From: an uncultured Parasutterella sp.
GTDB taxonomy: Bacteria; Pseudomonadota; Gammaproteobacteria; Burkholderiales; Burkholderiaceae_F
Assembly (NCBI GenBank): GCA_900766055.1
Contig: CAAFTZ010000077.1
Coordinates: forward strand, 1 to 8,366
Length of the DNA stretch: 8,366 nt
Direction: 5' to 3'
Below the pieces are notes generated by a model. The model had not been told where the DNA came from and ran no database searches. It saw nothing but the letters and a program-made list of their open reading frames with translations. The translations under genes and the position numbers were made by a program. Below, piece after piece: positions 1-6,112 of the stretch. How positions within the stretch are numbered: position 1 is the first letter of the stretch; every line of letters starts with the position of its first letter.

Positions 1-1
1 A

Positions 2-1678
2 GATGAAGATAGGGAAAGGAGAGAATTCTTTGCTCAATTGATGGAAAAGGCCCGCAAGCGTTGGAAAGAAGAAGAACGAGCCCTTAAAGAAGCTGAAGAA
101 GCAAAAGTGCCTCCGGCAATTCTCGCTCAGCGTAAAGCCGATTTAGAGCATGCTTTGCACGCATTCGAAGAAGCGAAAGAAAAATTTGACTGCGAATTCA
201 ACGTAAAGAAGAAACAAGCCAAAAACAAAAAGGCGAAGTCCAAGGAAGCTGCTGTCAAAGCAGCTTCTGAAGAAGCGTTTACCGAAACTACTAAAACTGA
301 AGAACCTGCAAAAGAAATGTCTAACACAAACTTAATCGTCGTTCAGAAGTCCAAAGAACCCCCTGTTCCGATGATCCAAACCTCGCACGCAATTAAAGCA
401 TCGTGCAAACTCGTCTTTAATGCTCTTTGTCATGACACCAGCAGATTCTTCAAAGGTGTCGGGGAATGCTTTTCTGTGCACAGTTGGCTGGCTAAACGCG
501 GCTATCGACTCGTGAAAATCGATACTGAAGAATCCTCTCCTTCTAATGCTCAAAAGAAGTCTGAAGTTAAACAGATTACTTGTGAGTCTAGGGAGGCCGG
601 CAATGAAGAAAACTCTTCTTTAATCGTCAGTCCGGCCACTGAAGCTCCGGACGCTGAAGAGCCAGCCTCGACCGTCCAGGAGACACAGCACGAAGATATA
701 GGCGTTCAAACCGTTGAAGAAAAGTCCTCTGAGGTAAGCAAAACTGCTACTTCTCAAAACACAGCTCCCGTTCCCGCCGAGGCAGTTGAACAGACCTCGA
801 CTGAAGAACCTTCGAAGATAAGCAGAGAAGTGGCTAATCCAGACCTTCAGCAGAAGTTAGTCCAACGACTTAATGAGGCTGTAGAAAAATCCGACATCCA
901 TCCGGAAAAACTTGCAGACATGGAAATGGATGCTGAACTCAAGAGACTGGCTTCTTTGAAGAACAAGGATAAATCCGACAACTTGTCGGACAGCAAGTCT
1001 TCGCAGGAAGCAATGGCTAGATCTCAAGAAAATGCGGCGGCTAACGTTGTCCAGCAAACCGGACCATCCTCCTCATCTAATGTTCAAAGCAAGTCTGACA
1101 AACTCTCTGATTCTAAGAATCCGTCTGTCGACTCCCCATCCGAAACGTCTTCTGTTTCTGATGCAGAAAAGCCTAAAGCTAAACGCGGCCGCAAAAAGAA
1201 AGTGGATACCCAAACCGCTAATGCAGCTGAGAATGCAGTCACTGCTCCGAAGGTCGAACAACCTGAAAATCAAGAGGCCTCAAATAAAGCAAAAAAATCT
1301 GCCTCTGCTGCAAAACCTAAAGCAAATACAGCGGCGTCCAATCAGCCGAAATCAAACGCAGCACCTTCTGACCAGAATCCTCCGAAAGCTAAACGTGGTC
1401 GAAAGCCAAAAGCTCTTCAGTCTGCTAATTCTCAGGCATCCAACGCAGCCGCTAAGTCAAAGGAAGTTTCTGTTGTCCCAACTGCCAAGGCCAACAAGAC
1501 TGCAAAGACAGCTAAATCCGCTGCTCAAACAAAAACTTCCGTCAAACCTGCAGCAAAGACAACTAAAGCCACGACTCAAGCTAAAGCAGAAGTCAAGCCG
1601 ATGTCTAAAACTCCCGCAAAGACGCCATCTTTAGGTAAGTCTTCGGCTAACGCAATACAAGCACCGTCCTTCTCTTAA
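2..1678 (+). CDS. Partial (5' end outside window): Lys/Ala-rich, largely disordered protein with two RGR motifs, function unknown
   Basis: The frame is open from base 2, ahead of the first possible starts (TTG 38, ATG 41), so the gene most likely begins upstream; 558 residues are visible. In order: a charged, probably coiled-coil stretch rich in E, A and K (bases 2-250); a short more hydrophobic island with Cys, Trp and aromatic residues (about 380-530); a long acidic Ser/Thr/Glu-rich linker with one likely helical patch (about 828-970); and a basic Lys/Ala/Pro/Thr tail. Two near-identical KRGRK motifs (1181-1201 and 1391-1411) resemble AT-hook or RGR minor-groove DNA-binding elements, although the canonical RGRP proline is absent. 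The tail resembles histone-H1-like or AlgP-like tails. No enzyme motif is visible. Its place ahead of traD would fit the C-terminus of a relaxase or an accessory DNA-binding protein, but that is inference from position. Composition is more A-rich than in the tra genes. Confidence 0.85.
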   Translation, partial: DEDRERREFFAQLMEKARKRWKEEERALKEAEEAKVPPAILAQRKADLEHALHAFEEAKEKFDCEFNVKKKQAKNKKAKSKEAAVKAASEEAFTETTKTEEPAKEMSNTNLIVVQKSKEPPVPMIQTSHAIKASCKLVFNALCHDTSRFFKGVGECFSVHSWLAKRGYRLVKIDTEESSPSNAQKKSEVKQITCESREAGNEENSSLIVSPATEAPDAEEPASTVQETQHEDIGVQTVEEKSSEVSKTATSQNTAPVPAEAVEQTSTEEPSKISREVANPDLQQKLVQRLNEAVEKSDIHPEKLADMEMDAELKRLASLKNKDKSDNLSDSKSSQEAMARSQENAAANVVQQTGPSSSSNVQSKSDKLSDSKNPSVDSPSETSSVSDAEKPKAKRGRKKKVDTQTANAAENAVTAPKVEQPENQEASNKAKKSASAAKPKANTAASNQPKSNAAPSDQNPPKAKRGRKPKALQSANSQASNAAAKSKEVSVVPTAKANKTAKTAKSAAQTKTSVKPAAKTTKATTQAKAEVKPMSKTPAKTPSLGKSSANAIQAPSFS

Positions 1679-1682
1679 TTCT

Positions 1683-1730
1683 CAAAACATTCCAAATCGA
1701 CCGTTTTTACGGCCGATTGGGGGAGTTTTG
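1683..1730 (+). other. Long imperfect hairpin after the first gene
   Basis: The outer arms CAAAAC (1683-1688) and GTTTTG (1725-1730) pair perfectly. Inside, AATCG (1695-1699) pairs with CGATT (1714-1718), and CCG (1701-1703) with CGG (1710-1712), around a T-rich loop; there is one A/C mismatch and a bulged A. It starts five bases after the stop codon at 1676-1678. No T-run follows (the next bases are TACCTAACG), so it is not a classical intrinsic terminator. It could be an mRNA 3'-stability or processing hairpin, a weak terminator, or a protein-binding site. The rest of the 1679-1762 spacer shows no convincing promoter. Confidence 0.5.
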
Positions 1731-1762
1731 TACCTAACGAATACCTATTGAAGCTTTTTACT

Positions 1763-2668
1763 ATGGCCACACTCCACTTACCTTCTCGAGACAAGGTCAT
1801 CTTGAGCCGTTCGGAAACCAGAAAGAAATTCGACGAATTGTCGGACTGGGACAAAATGATGCTGTCCAGGGCAGCCATGAGAGCCCTCTTCATGGACAAT
1901 CCGGACGTCATTCTCACGATCGACAAATTAAAGGTGATCTCTCGCGACCATAAACATCCTCAAAACCGTAAAGATCCATACGGCAGGAAGATCTGGTATC
2001 TGCCGATCCGTTACCTGAGACCTGAGTACGAATACACCGTAAAACCTAAAAAGAAGCCGACTTGGGAAGAAATGGCTAAGGAATACAGGTCAAAGAGGAA
2101 CAAATCTTCCAGGTGTGTTACTTCAGCGCAGAAGGAAAACAGAAAGATCCAGCTCTGCCATCGCCATTTCTATGTCGATGAATACATGGAGCTCATGGCC
2201 ACAAAAGCCAAAAGAGATCGCCTTAAACGTATGCAGACTCGTGAGCCCTACAAGTACACCAGAAAGATCGTCTTAAAGCTCAGTAAATCAGACAAGCGCA
2301 CAAGAGAGCGCGAAGTACTGAAGAAGATGAGCCAGACCTACACGGCCCACGAAATCATTACGTATCAGAAATGGTACGAGTGGAGAGAAAAGGCCAGAAA
2401 GCTCCTTCCCTTAAAGGCCGAATACTTCAACCAGTGCCTGAGACGCTATCGGAACAAGGCGTTAAGCCGCGGAGAAAAGTTTTCTAAAGTCCGTCCGCTT
2501 AAACCTTGTCTTGATCTTAACCACGAAGTCTATTACCGCTCCAAGCGAGACAAATACATCCCGCTCGAAGTCTTTAACCATACTTTTAATCCTTTTCCTA
2601 ATGTTCACCATTCGAGAAGATACTGCTATCCGGAGGCGCCGAAGCCATCCGTACAGACGATCCCATGA
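1763..2668 (+). CDS. Unrecognised strongly basic Tyr/Arg/Lys-rich protein between the first gene and traD
   Basis: 301 residues from ATG 1763. A TTG five codons upstream (1748) is possible, but the ATG has a weak GAAG at 1750-1753 with 9-base spacing. I do not recognise a family. The N-terminus (about 1-60) looks helical and mixed-charge; residues about 60-300 are dense in K, R and Y/W, with basic helical patches around 145-190 and 200-245. There is no signal peptide or membrane segment, so it is probably cytosolic. Cys118, Cys132, Cys225, Cys249 and Cys288 and a CHRH at 132-135 do not form an obvious zinc finger. The high basic charge and the position just before the coupling protein suggest nucleic-acid binding, perhaps a relaxosome or TraD-docking factor; that is inference only. 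Its last 68 bases overlap the likely traD start, which implies translational coupling. Confidence 0.85.
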   Translation: MATLHLPSRDKVILSRSETRKKFDELSDWDKMMLSRAAMRALFMDNPDVILTIDKLKVISRDHKHPQNRKDPYGRKIWYLPIRYLRPEYEYTVKPKKKPTWEEMAKEYRSKRNKSSRCVTSAQKENRKIQLCHRHFYVDEYMELMATKAKRDRLKRMQTREPYKYTRKIVLKLSKSDKRTREREVLKKMSQTYTAHEIITYQKWYEWREKARKLLPLKAEYFNQCLRRYRNKALSRGEKFSKVRPLKPCLDLNHEVYYRSKRDKYIPLEVFNHTFNPFPNVHHSRRYCYPEAPKPSVQTIP

Positions 2669-4490
2669 GTTAGCTGCGGTGTTTCCGTGGTTTGCATCGT
2701 CTGTCTATCTGGTATTTCTGGGCTATCAAAACATCCTTCCCTTAAATCTCAGTGTGGCTTTGTTGTCTTTAACGCTTGGGATGGGTGCCTACCGCTTGTC
2801 TAACGGGCTGCACATTCTGAGGGCCAGGAGTCTGCTCTCCGGCAGACGAATGGAGCTCATGAAGTTTTCCAGAGCGTTAGAGGACTTTGACGACAAATCC
2901 GTCTGTATCGGGTACGGATTTACGTGGCTTCCGGAACACACGCAGAAGCTCCATGACTTATCTCGCCTCAATATCTCAACCTTAATGCTCCCGTCTTTTA
3001 TGCATCGTCTCTTTAATCGTCACGACAAGACTCAGCTGCCCGATGAAATCGGCATGCCTTATCTTCACGGGCTGGATACGTCTGAAAAGACCCTGCGCCG
3101 AGCCCTCAAAAACTTTGAGGGCGGGTTGCTCATTGTCGGAACGACTCAGGCCGGTAAAGGCGTGATGCTGAACTTCATCATGACGCAGGCCATTCTGAGA
3201 GGCGATGCAGTCATCTTCATTGACCCTAAAGGTTCTGACCGCATGTACAAGGCCTTTTGCCGTGCCTGCGAGAAAGCAGGCCGCGGCAAGCCCCTGCGTT
3301 TCCATCCCGGAAACCGCTCTAAGACAGATGGGATTCGTTTTGATGTGACGGCAGTCTTCAGCACCGGCGCCCAGATTGCCACTCGCGTGATGTCTGTGGT
3401 TCCGGGAGAAGACAACGTCTTCAAGCAGTTTGCCTGGTCCTGTATCAAGACCTTTGCGGACGCCATGATTGAACTCGGAGAAAAGCCTTCTTTGAAGACC
3501 TTGTCTCAGAACATCAACAAAGGCATTGAAGATCTTCTCCGAGCCTTAATCCTCCAAGCGGTCAAACAGCATGGGCAATCCGACTGGAGAGAGCAAGCCG
3601 AATCTTTCCTGCCTGCAAGAAGAGAAAACTGCACCGACGCCATCCACGAACTTAATGTTCTGGTGTCTTGGTACGAAAACGTACTTCCAACATATCTGCA
3701 TACGATGGTCGTCGGCGAATGCTTAAAGATCTTCCATCACTCTAAAGAGCACTATTCCAAAATTACTGCAACACTCATGCCGATCTTTGCGATGCTCACC
3801 AGCGGCCCTCTAGAAGAATCTTTATCTCCTGATCCGTCCGACGCTTCCGATAAGCGTCCCATCTGGGATATGGAATCTCTCGTTAAATGTAAAGGCGTCT
3901 TGTATGTCAATCTCGACTCATTGTCTGACAACATGATTGCCTCTGCTGTCGGTTCCATGCTCTTATCCGACTTAACGGCCTATGCCGGTAAGCGATACAA
4001 CCTCGGATTAAATGACGTTCGTATTTCGCTCTACGTCGACGAAGCCTCTAACGTGATCAATCAGCCCTTAATTGAGCTTCTCAATAAAGGCGCCGAAGGC
4101 GGCGTGTACACCACGATTGCGATTCAGACAGTGCCTGACTTGGCTCATCGCTTGGGTTCCGTCCATGCGGCACGCATGGTGCTCGGCAACTGCAACAACT
4201 TAATTGCTCTTCGCTGTAAAGATCGAGAGACACAGAATTTTGTCACTGAGACTTTTGGGAAGACGTATATCCACAACGTCGATACCACGCTGTCGACCCA
4301 TGCGGATACGCATATCGGCATGCCTTCCTTTAAAGGCGGTGCTTCGCACAAGCGCACGGCAGTGCGCGAAGAAATCATTCCGTCGGAATTTCTCGGCAAG
4401 CTCCCGAATGCTCAGTTCTTTGCCTCCCTTGGCGGCGGTCATTTGATGAAAGGTCGCGTCCCCGTAATCATTGACGACGAGGAAAACTAA
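2601..4490 (+). CDS. traD: Type IV coupling protein TraD (SXT-type, VirD4/TraG family ATPase)
   Basis: Inner-membrane hexameric ATPase that docks the relaxase-DNA complex to the secretion channel. It is 629 residues from ATG 2601, the usual size for the SXT TraD subfamily. An N-terminal basic patch with a YRRSHE motif, typical just before the first membrane helix, is followed by two membrane segments (about 24-41 and 45-64). The P-loop is G180-TTQAGK-G187; a DPKG motif follows in a strand ending near 210; Walker B is LYVDE with D480-E481, followed by the family's LLNKG and QT motifs. The P-loop has Gly where Ser/Thr follows the Lys, which is unusual. The start must lie before about 2646 to keep the YRRSHE motif, so overlap with the preceding gene is real; no clear ribosome binding site precedes 2601, and TTG 2511 is an alternative. 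The DUF4400-type gene starts one base after the stop. Confidence 0.95.
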   Translation: MFTIREDTAIRRRRSHPYRRSHELAAVFPWFASSVYLVFLGYQNILPLNLSVALLSLTLGMGAYRLSNGLHILRARSLLSGRRMELMKFSRALEDFDDKSVCIGYGFTWLPEHTQKLHDLSRLNISTLMLPSFMHRLFNRHDKTQLPDEIGMPYLHGLDTSEKTLRRALKNFEGGLLIVGTTQAGKGVMLNFIMTQAILRGDAVIFIDPKGSDRMYKAFCRACEKAGRGKPLRFHPGNRSKTDGIRFDVTAVFSTGAQIATRVMSVVPGEDNVFKQFAWSCIKTFADAMIELGEKPSLKTLSQNINKGIEDLLRALILQAVKQHGQSDWREQAESFLPARRENCTDAIHELNVLVSWYENVLPTYLHTMVVGECLKIFHHSKEHYSKITATLMPIFAMLTSGPLEESLSPDPSDASDKRPIWDMESLVKCKGVLYVNLDSLSDNMIASAVGSMLLSDLTAYAGKRYNLGLNDVRISLYVDEASNVINQPLIELLNKGAEGGVYTTIAIQTVPDLAHRLGSVHAARMVLGNCNNLIALRCKDRETQNFVTETFGKTYIHNVDTTLSTHADTHIGMPSFKGGASHKRTAVREEIIPSEFLGKLPNAQFFASLGGGHLMKGRVPVIIDDEEN

Positions 4491-4491
4491 G

Positions 4492-5112
4492 ATGCTCTCC
4501 CGACTCTTAATCCTCTTAATGATCCTTGTCCTGAGTTCCATCATCTGGTGGCCGGGATTAAATGACGCTTCTTCTTTTGAAAACTTGTCAGAGCTCCATC
4601 TTAAAGATACGAGCCAAAAGGTCGGATCCTTGTTTGAGTCTCTGACGCCTGTCGTAGACGGCGTCAGCTCTAAAGTCACCGGCGCCTTTAATGCTCTGCT
4701 CGGAGACTCGTATCTTCCGTCTACTGATGTTGACGGGCATAAAGATGCGCCGACCAAAGAATTTTTTACGCGTCTTTGGTTCTCGCCCTACTTTATCTCG
4801 ATGCGGGCCATGCTGGAGATGTCCTGCGTTCGAGGGATCTTGGCGATCGGCTGGGTTGCGTTCTTGTCCCCGCTTCTTATTGCCGTCGTTATTGATGCCT
4901 GGGTTGTGAGACGCCTGAAGTATGAGAGTTTTGCAGTGCACCACCCGACGCTTTACCAATTCGCTTTGTCCTCTCCCACCGTTCTTCTGCTCTGTGCTTT
5001 TGCCGTGATGCTGATGCCGTGGTTTATTCCGGCTTGGGTTGCTGCCATCTTTTATGTGGCTTTCCTCATATCCATCCATTTAATCGTCTCTAACTTCCAT
5101 CGATTCGGATAA
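4492..5112 (+). CDS. DUF4400 / PFL_4697-type integrating conjugative element membrane protein
   Basis: Integral inner-membrane protein that commonly sits directly after traD in SXT/R391, IncA/C and related elements (called traJ or orfJ there); its exact role is not well defined. It is 206 residues from ATG 4492, with GAGG at 4479-4482 inside the end of traD giving 8-9 base spacing. An upstream TTG (4471) is open but less likely. Membrane segments are predicted at about 4-20, 116-137, 160-178 and 181-199, with a 90-residue, presumably periplasmic, region between the first two. The signature is in the second segment and what follows it: Pro127, then a D135-x-W-V-V-R-R run and a basic stretch leading to a conserved HP (151-152), like the DGLV.R motif of the family. 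It is one base after traD and three before the transglycosylase, so co-transcription is almost certain. The family call rests on context plus this motif. Confidence 0.85.
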   Translation: MLSRLLILLMILVLSSIIWWPGLNDASSFENLSELHLKDTSQKVGSLFESLTPVVDGVSSKVTGAFNALLGDSYLPSTDVDGHKDAPTKEFFTRLWFSPYFISMRAMLEMSCVRGILAIGWVAFLSPLLIAVVIDAWVVRRLKYESFAVHHPTLYQFALSSPTVLLLCAFAVMLMPWFIPAWVAAIFYVAFLISIHLIVSNFHRFG

Positions 5113-5115
5113 CTT

Positions 5116-5589
5116 ATGAAACGTCTTCTCCTTTTAATGCTCCTTTCTTTTGCCGGAACTTGTGTTTCTGCTGCGGAAGACTGCTTTGACCGAATCGCCA
5201 GAGAAAAAGGTCTGGATGCAGATTTGCTTCGCGCCATTGCTTTTGTGGAATCTTCCGGTAATCCGTCCGCCGTCGGACGTAATGCTTCGAGCGAAGACTA
5301 CGGACTCATGCAGATCAATTCCGGCTGGCTCAAGCGCTTTAAGACTTCTAAGTCAGAGCTGCTGAATGACGCCTGCTTTAATGTTCAAGTGGGAGCTGAG
5401 ATCTTAGCGGACAACTTCACGCGCGCCGCGCATCCTTGGGATGCAGTCGGCGCCTACAACGCCGCGTGTACTCGACTTAAAGGTCAGGACTGTATCGATG
5501 CCCGACAAAAGTATGCCTGGAAAGTCTATCGAGCCTACATAGGAATGTCTGACGCTAAACGTCAAAAGCTCAGAGACATCACCTCTTAA
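5116..5589 (+). CDS. Periplasmic lytic transglycosylase (SLT domain, VirB1/IpgF-like)
   Basis: Cleaves peptidoglycan glycan strands so that the secretion apparatus and pilus can cross the wall; functional counterpart of VirB1, F-plasmid Orf169 and R388 TrwN. It is 157 residues. There is a hydrophobic Sec signal peptide ending near Ala19/Ala20. The SLT fold is shown by catalytic Glu45 in the FVESSGNP block (43-50), YGLMQINSG (62-70) and AYNAAC (113-118), in the family's order and spacing. Four Cys (23, 87, 118, 126) remain in the mature part and may form disulfides. The start lies three bases after the DUF4400-type stop, with no alternative that keeps the signal peptide. It closes the first tightly packed block, and a 130-base structured spacer separates it from the pilin gene. 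Confidence in the enzyme class is high; the link to conjugation comes from its place in the operon. Confidence 0.94.
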   Translation: MKRLLLLMLLSFAGTCVSAAEDCFDRIAREKGLDADLLRAIAFVESSGNPSAVGRNASSEDYGLMQINSGWLKRFKTSKSELLNDACFNVQVGAEILADNFTRAAHPWDAVGAYNAACTRLKGQDCIDARQKYAWKVYRAYIGMSDAKRQKLRDITS

Positions 5590-5637
5590 TTCTCTCTTTT
5601 TAAAAGTTTTTTTGTAACGCCTTCCGCGTCGCTTTTT

Positions 5638-5688
5638 GACAAAGGCCGCGGCTGCGGAGGGATTTTTTGTCCTTAATCGGCCTTTGTC
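5638..5688 (+). terminator. Inverted repeat upstream of traA: candidate terminator, attenuator or mRNA-processing hairpin
   Basis: GACAAAGGCCG (5638-5648) and CGGCCTTTGTC (5678-5688) are perfect 11-base complements with a 29-base loop, followed by a pyrimidine-rich tract (5689-5700). Within the loop a second TTTGTC (5666-5671) can also pair with the 5' GACAAA, around a small CCGC/GCGG stem (5646-5649 with 5654-5657). The two folds are mutually exclusive. As only 31 bases remain before traA, a complete terminator would leave no room for a new promoter; partial termination, attenuation or 5'-end protection of a processed pilin mRNA is more likely. The inverted repeat is certain; its function is inferred. 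Confidence 0.55.
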
Positions 5689-5708
5689 TTCTCTTTTACT
5701 TAACTTTT

Positions 5709-5713
5709 AGGAG
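5709..5713 (+). promoter_or_regulatory. Strong ribosome binding site of traA
   Basis: AGGAG lies six bases before the ATG at 5720 in a T-rich, unpaired context. It is the best Shine-Dalgarno match in the window and fits the high expression expected of a pilin. It also settles the traA start. Confidence 0.85.
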
Positions 5714-5719
5714 TTTTTA

Positions 5720-6052
5720 ATGACTTTGTCTATCGCCGCAAACAGAGCCTTTGCTTTTGTTCCTGCTCTTCTTTCCGTCTCCGTTTTTGTTCTGAGCGCC
5801 GTCTGTCCGGACGCCGCTTGGGCGGGAACCTCGACCGGGGGTCAGGAGCACTTTGCGGATCTCTACGCCATGTTGAAGGCATGGAGTACCGGCACGCTCG
5901 GTAAATCCATCGCCTTAATGTTCCTGCTTGTCGGCTTGGGTGTCGGCGTCATCCGCGGCTCCATCATGGGTGCCGTGGGCTGCGTTGCCGCTTCTATGGC
6001 TCTGTTCATCGGCCCGCAGATCATTGAACAGATCTTCACGGCTCTGATCTAA
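5720..6052 (+). CDS. traA: F-type conjugative pilin TraA (propilin)
   Basis: Major pilus subunit: inserted in the inner membrane after leader removal, then assembled into the pilus. It is 110 residues. A long leader typical of F-type propilin ends in an AWA motif, predicting cleavage after Ala35 and a mature pilin of about 75 residues, close to the F and SXT pilins. The mature part has a short amphipathic stretch with the LYAMLKAWSTG pattern (48-58), a first hydrophobic helix (about 60-78), a short basic turn at Arg79, and a second hydrophobic helix (about 82-99). This matches SXT-like TraA in layout; the general VirB2/TrbC pilin fold is the alternative description. The gene is isolated from both neighbours by hairpin-rich spacers and has a strong ribosome binding site, consistent with expression above the rest of the operon. 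Confidence 0.87.
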   Translation: MTLSIAANRAFAFVPALLSVSVFVLSAVCPDAAWAGTSTGGQEHFADLYAMLKAWSTGTLGKSIALMFLLVGLGVGVIRGSIMGAVGCVAASMALFIGPQIIEQIFTALI

Positions 6053-6064
6053 CTCTTTTGAGTT
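6051..6064 (+). other. Hairpin overlapping the traA stop codon
   Basis: AACTC (6051-6055) and GAGTT (6060-6064) form a perfect 5-bp stem with a TTTT loop, starting inside the TAA stop codon (6050-6052). It abuts the next hairpin directly. It may help protect the pilin mRNA 3' end. Confidence 0.5.
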
Positions 6065-6093
6065 CGGACGCCCGAAGTTCTTTCGGGCTTCCG
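6065..6093 (+). other. Stable hairpin between traA and traL
   Basis: CGGA (6065-6068) pairs with TCCG (6090-6093) and GCCCGAA (6070-6076) with TTCGGGC (6082-6088), around a 5-base loop with one C/T mismatch. This is the strongest stem in the spacer. The sequence after it (ATTCCTCC) is not a T-run, so it is better read as an mRNA stability or processing structure than as an intrinsic terminator, though it may cause partial termination. Confidence 0.65.
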
Positions 6094-6108
6094 ATTCCTC
6101 CAGGAATC
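6093..6108 (+). promoter_or_regulatory. Hairpin covering the traL ribosome binding site
   Basis: GATTCCT (6093-6099) and AGGAATC (6102-6108) are perfect complements; as RNA they would give at least six pairs with a 4-base loop. The 3' arm contains AGGA (6102-6105), the traL Shine-Dalgarno sequence, eight bases-equivalent upstream of the ATG at 6113. If the stem forms, traL initiation would be reduced, and it could link traL translation to ribosome passage or to a regulator. Confidence 0.55.
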
Positions 6109-6112
6109 AATC

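Larger units (their letters stand above)
5590..5719 (+). other. Structured spacer / untranslated leader of traA
   Basis: This is the longest gap in the window. It holds a T-rich stretch (5591-5613), an 11-bp inverted repeat (listed separately), a T/C-rich stretch after that repeat, and the traA ribosome binding site. A TTGACA hexamer lies at 5636-5641, but no acceptable -10 box follows at 16-18 bases (the spacer is GC-rich and only GATTTT is nearby), so I do not call a promoter. Confidence 0.7.

Noticed and set aside
1291..1297. A-AAA-AAA slippery heptamer in the correct phase for -1 frameshifting
   Set aside because: The -1 frame stops within about ten codons, no stimulatory stem or upstream Shine-Dalgarno was seen, and the gene is A-rich, so chance is likely.
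1032..1634. 200-codon open frame in the +1 frame of the first gene
   Set aside because: Its product is a biased Leu/Arg/Gln/Pro sequence explained by the Lys/Ala/Ser-rich codons of the real gene; no ribosome binding site or motif.
4352..4367. GCGCAC/GTGCGC hairpin inside traD
   Set aside because: Encodes conserved C-terminal traD sequence; an isolated 6-bp coding hairpin in a GC-rich patch is expected by chance.
4005..4567. 13-base direct repeat GGATTAAATGACG (4005-4017 and 4555-4567)
   Set aside because: Both copies encode Gly-Leu-Asn-Asp in frame in unrelated proteins; no mobile-element ends or target-site features surround them.
4200..4757. 185-codon open frame on the minus strand
   Set aside because: It spans the end of traD and the start of the DUF4400-type gene, both well supported; its product has no recognisable motif.
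5591..5613. T-rich run after the transglycosylase stop as an intrinsic terminator
   Set aside because: The preceding CTTTTTAAAAG palindrome has no loop and only weak A/T pairs, so it cannot form a terminator stem.
5636..5641. TTGACA, a perfect -35 hexamer upstream of traA
   Set aside because: No reasonable -10 box follows at 16-18 bases; the spacer is GC-rich and the hexamer overlaps the arm of the inverted repeat.
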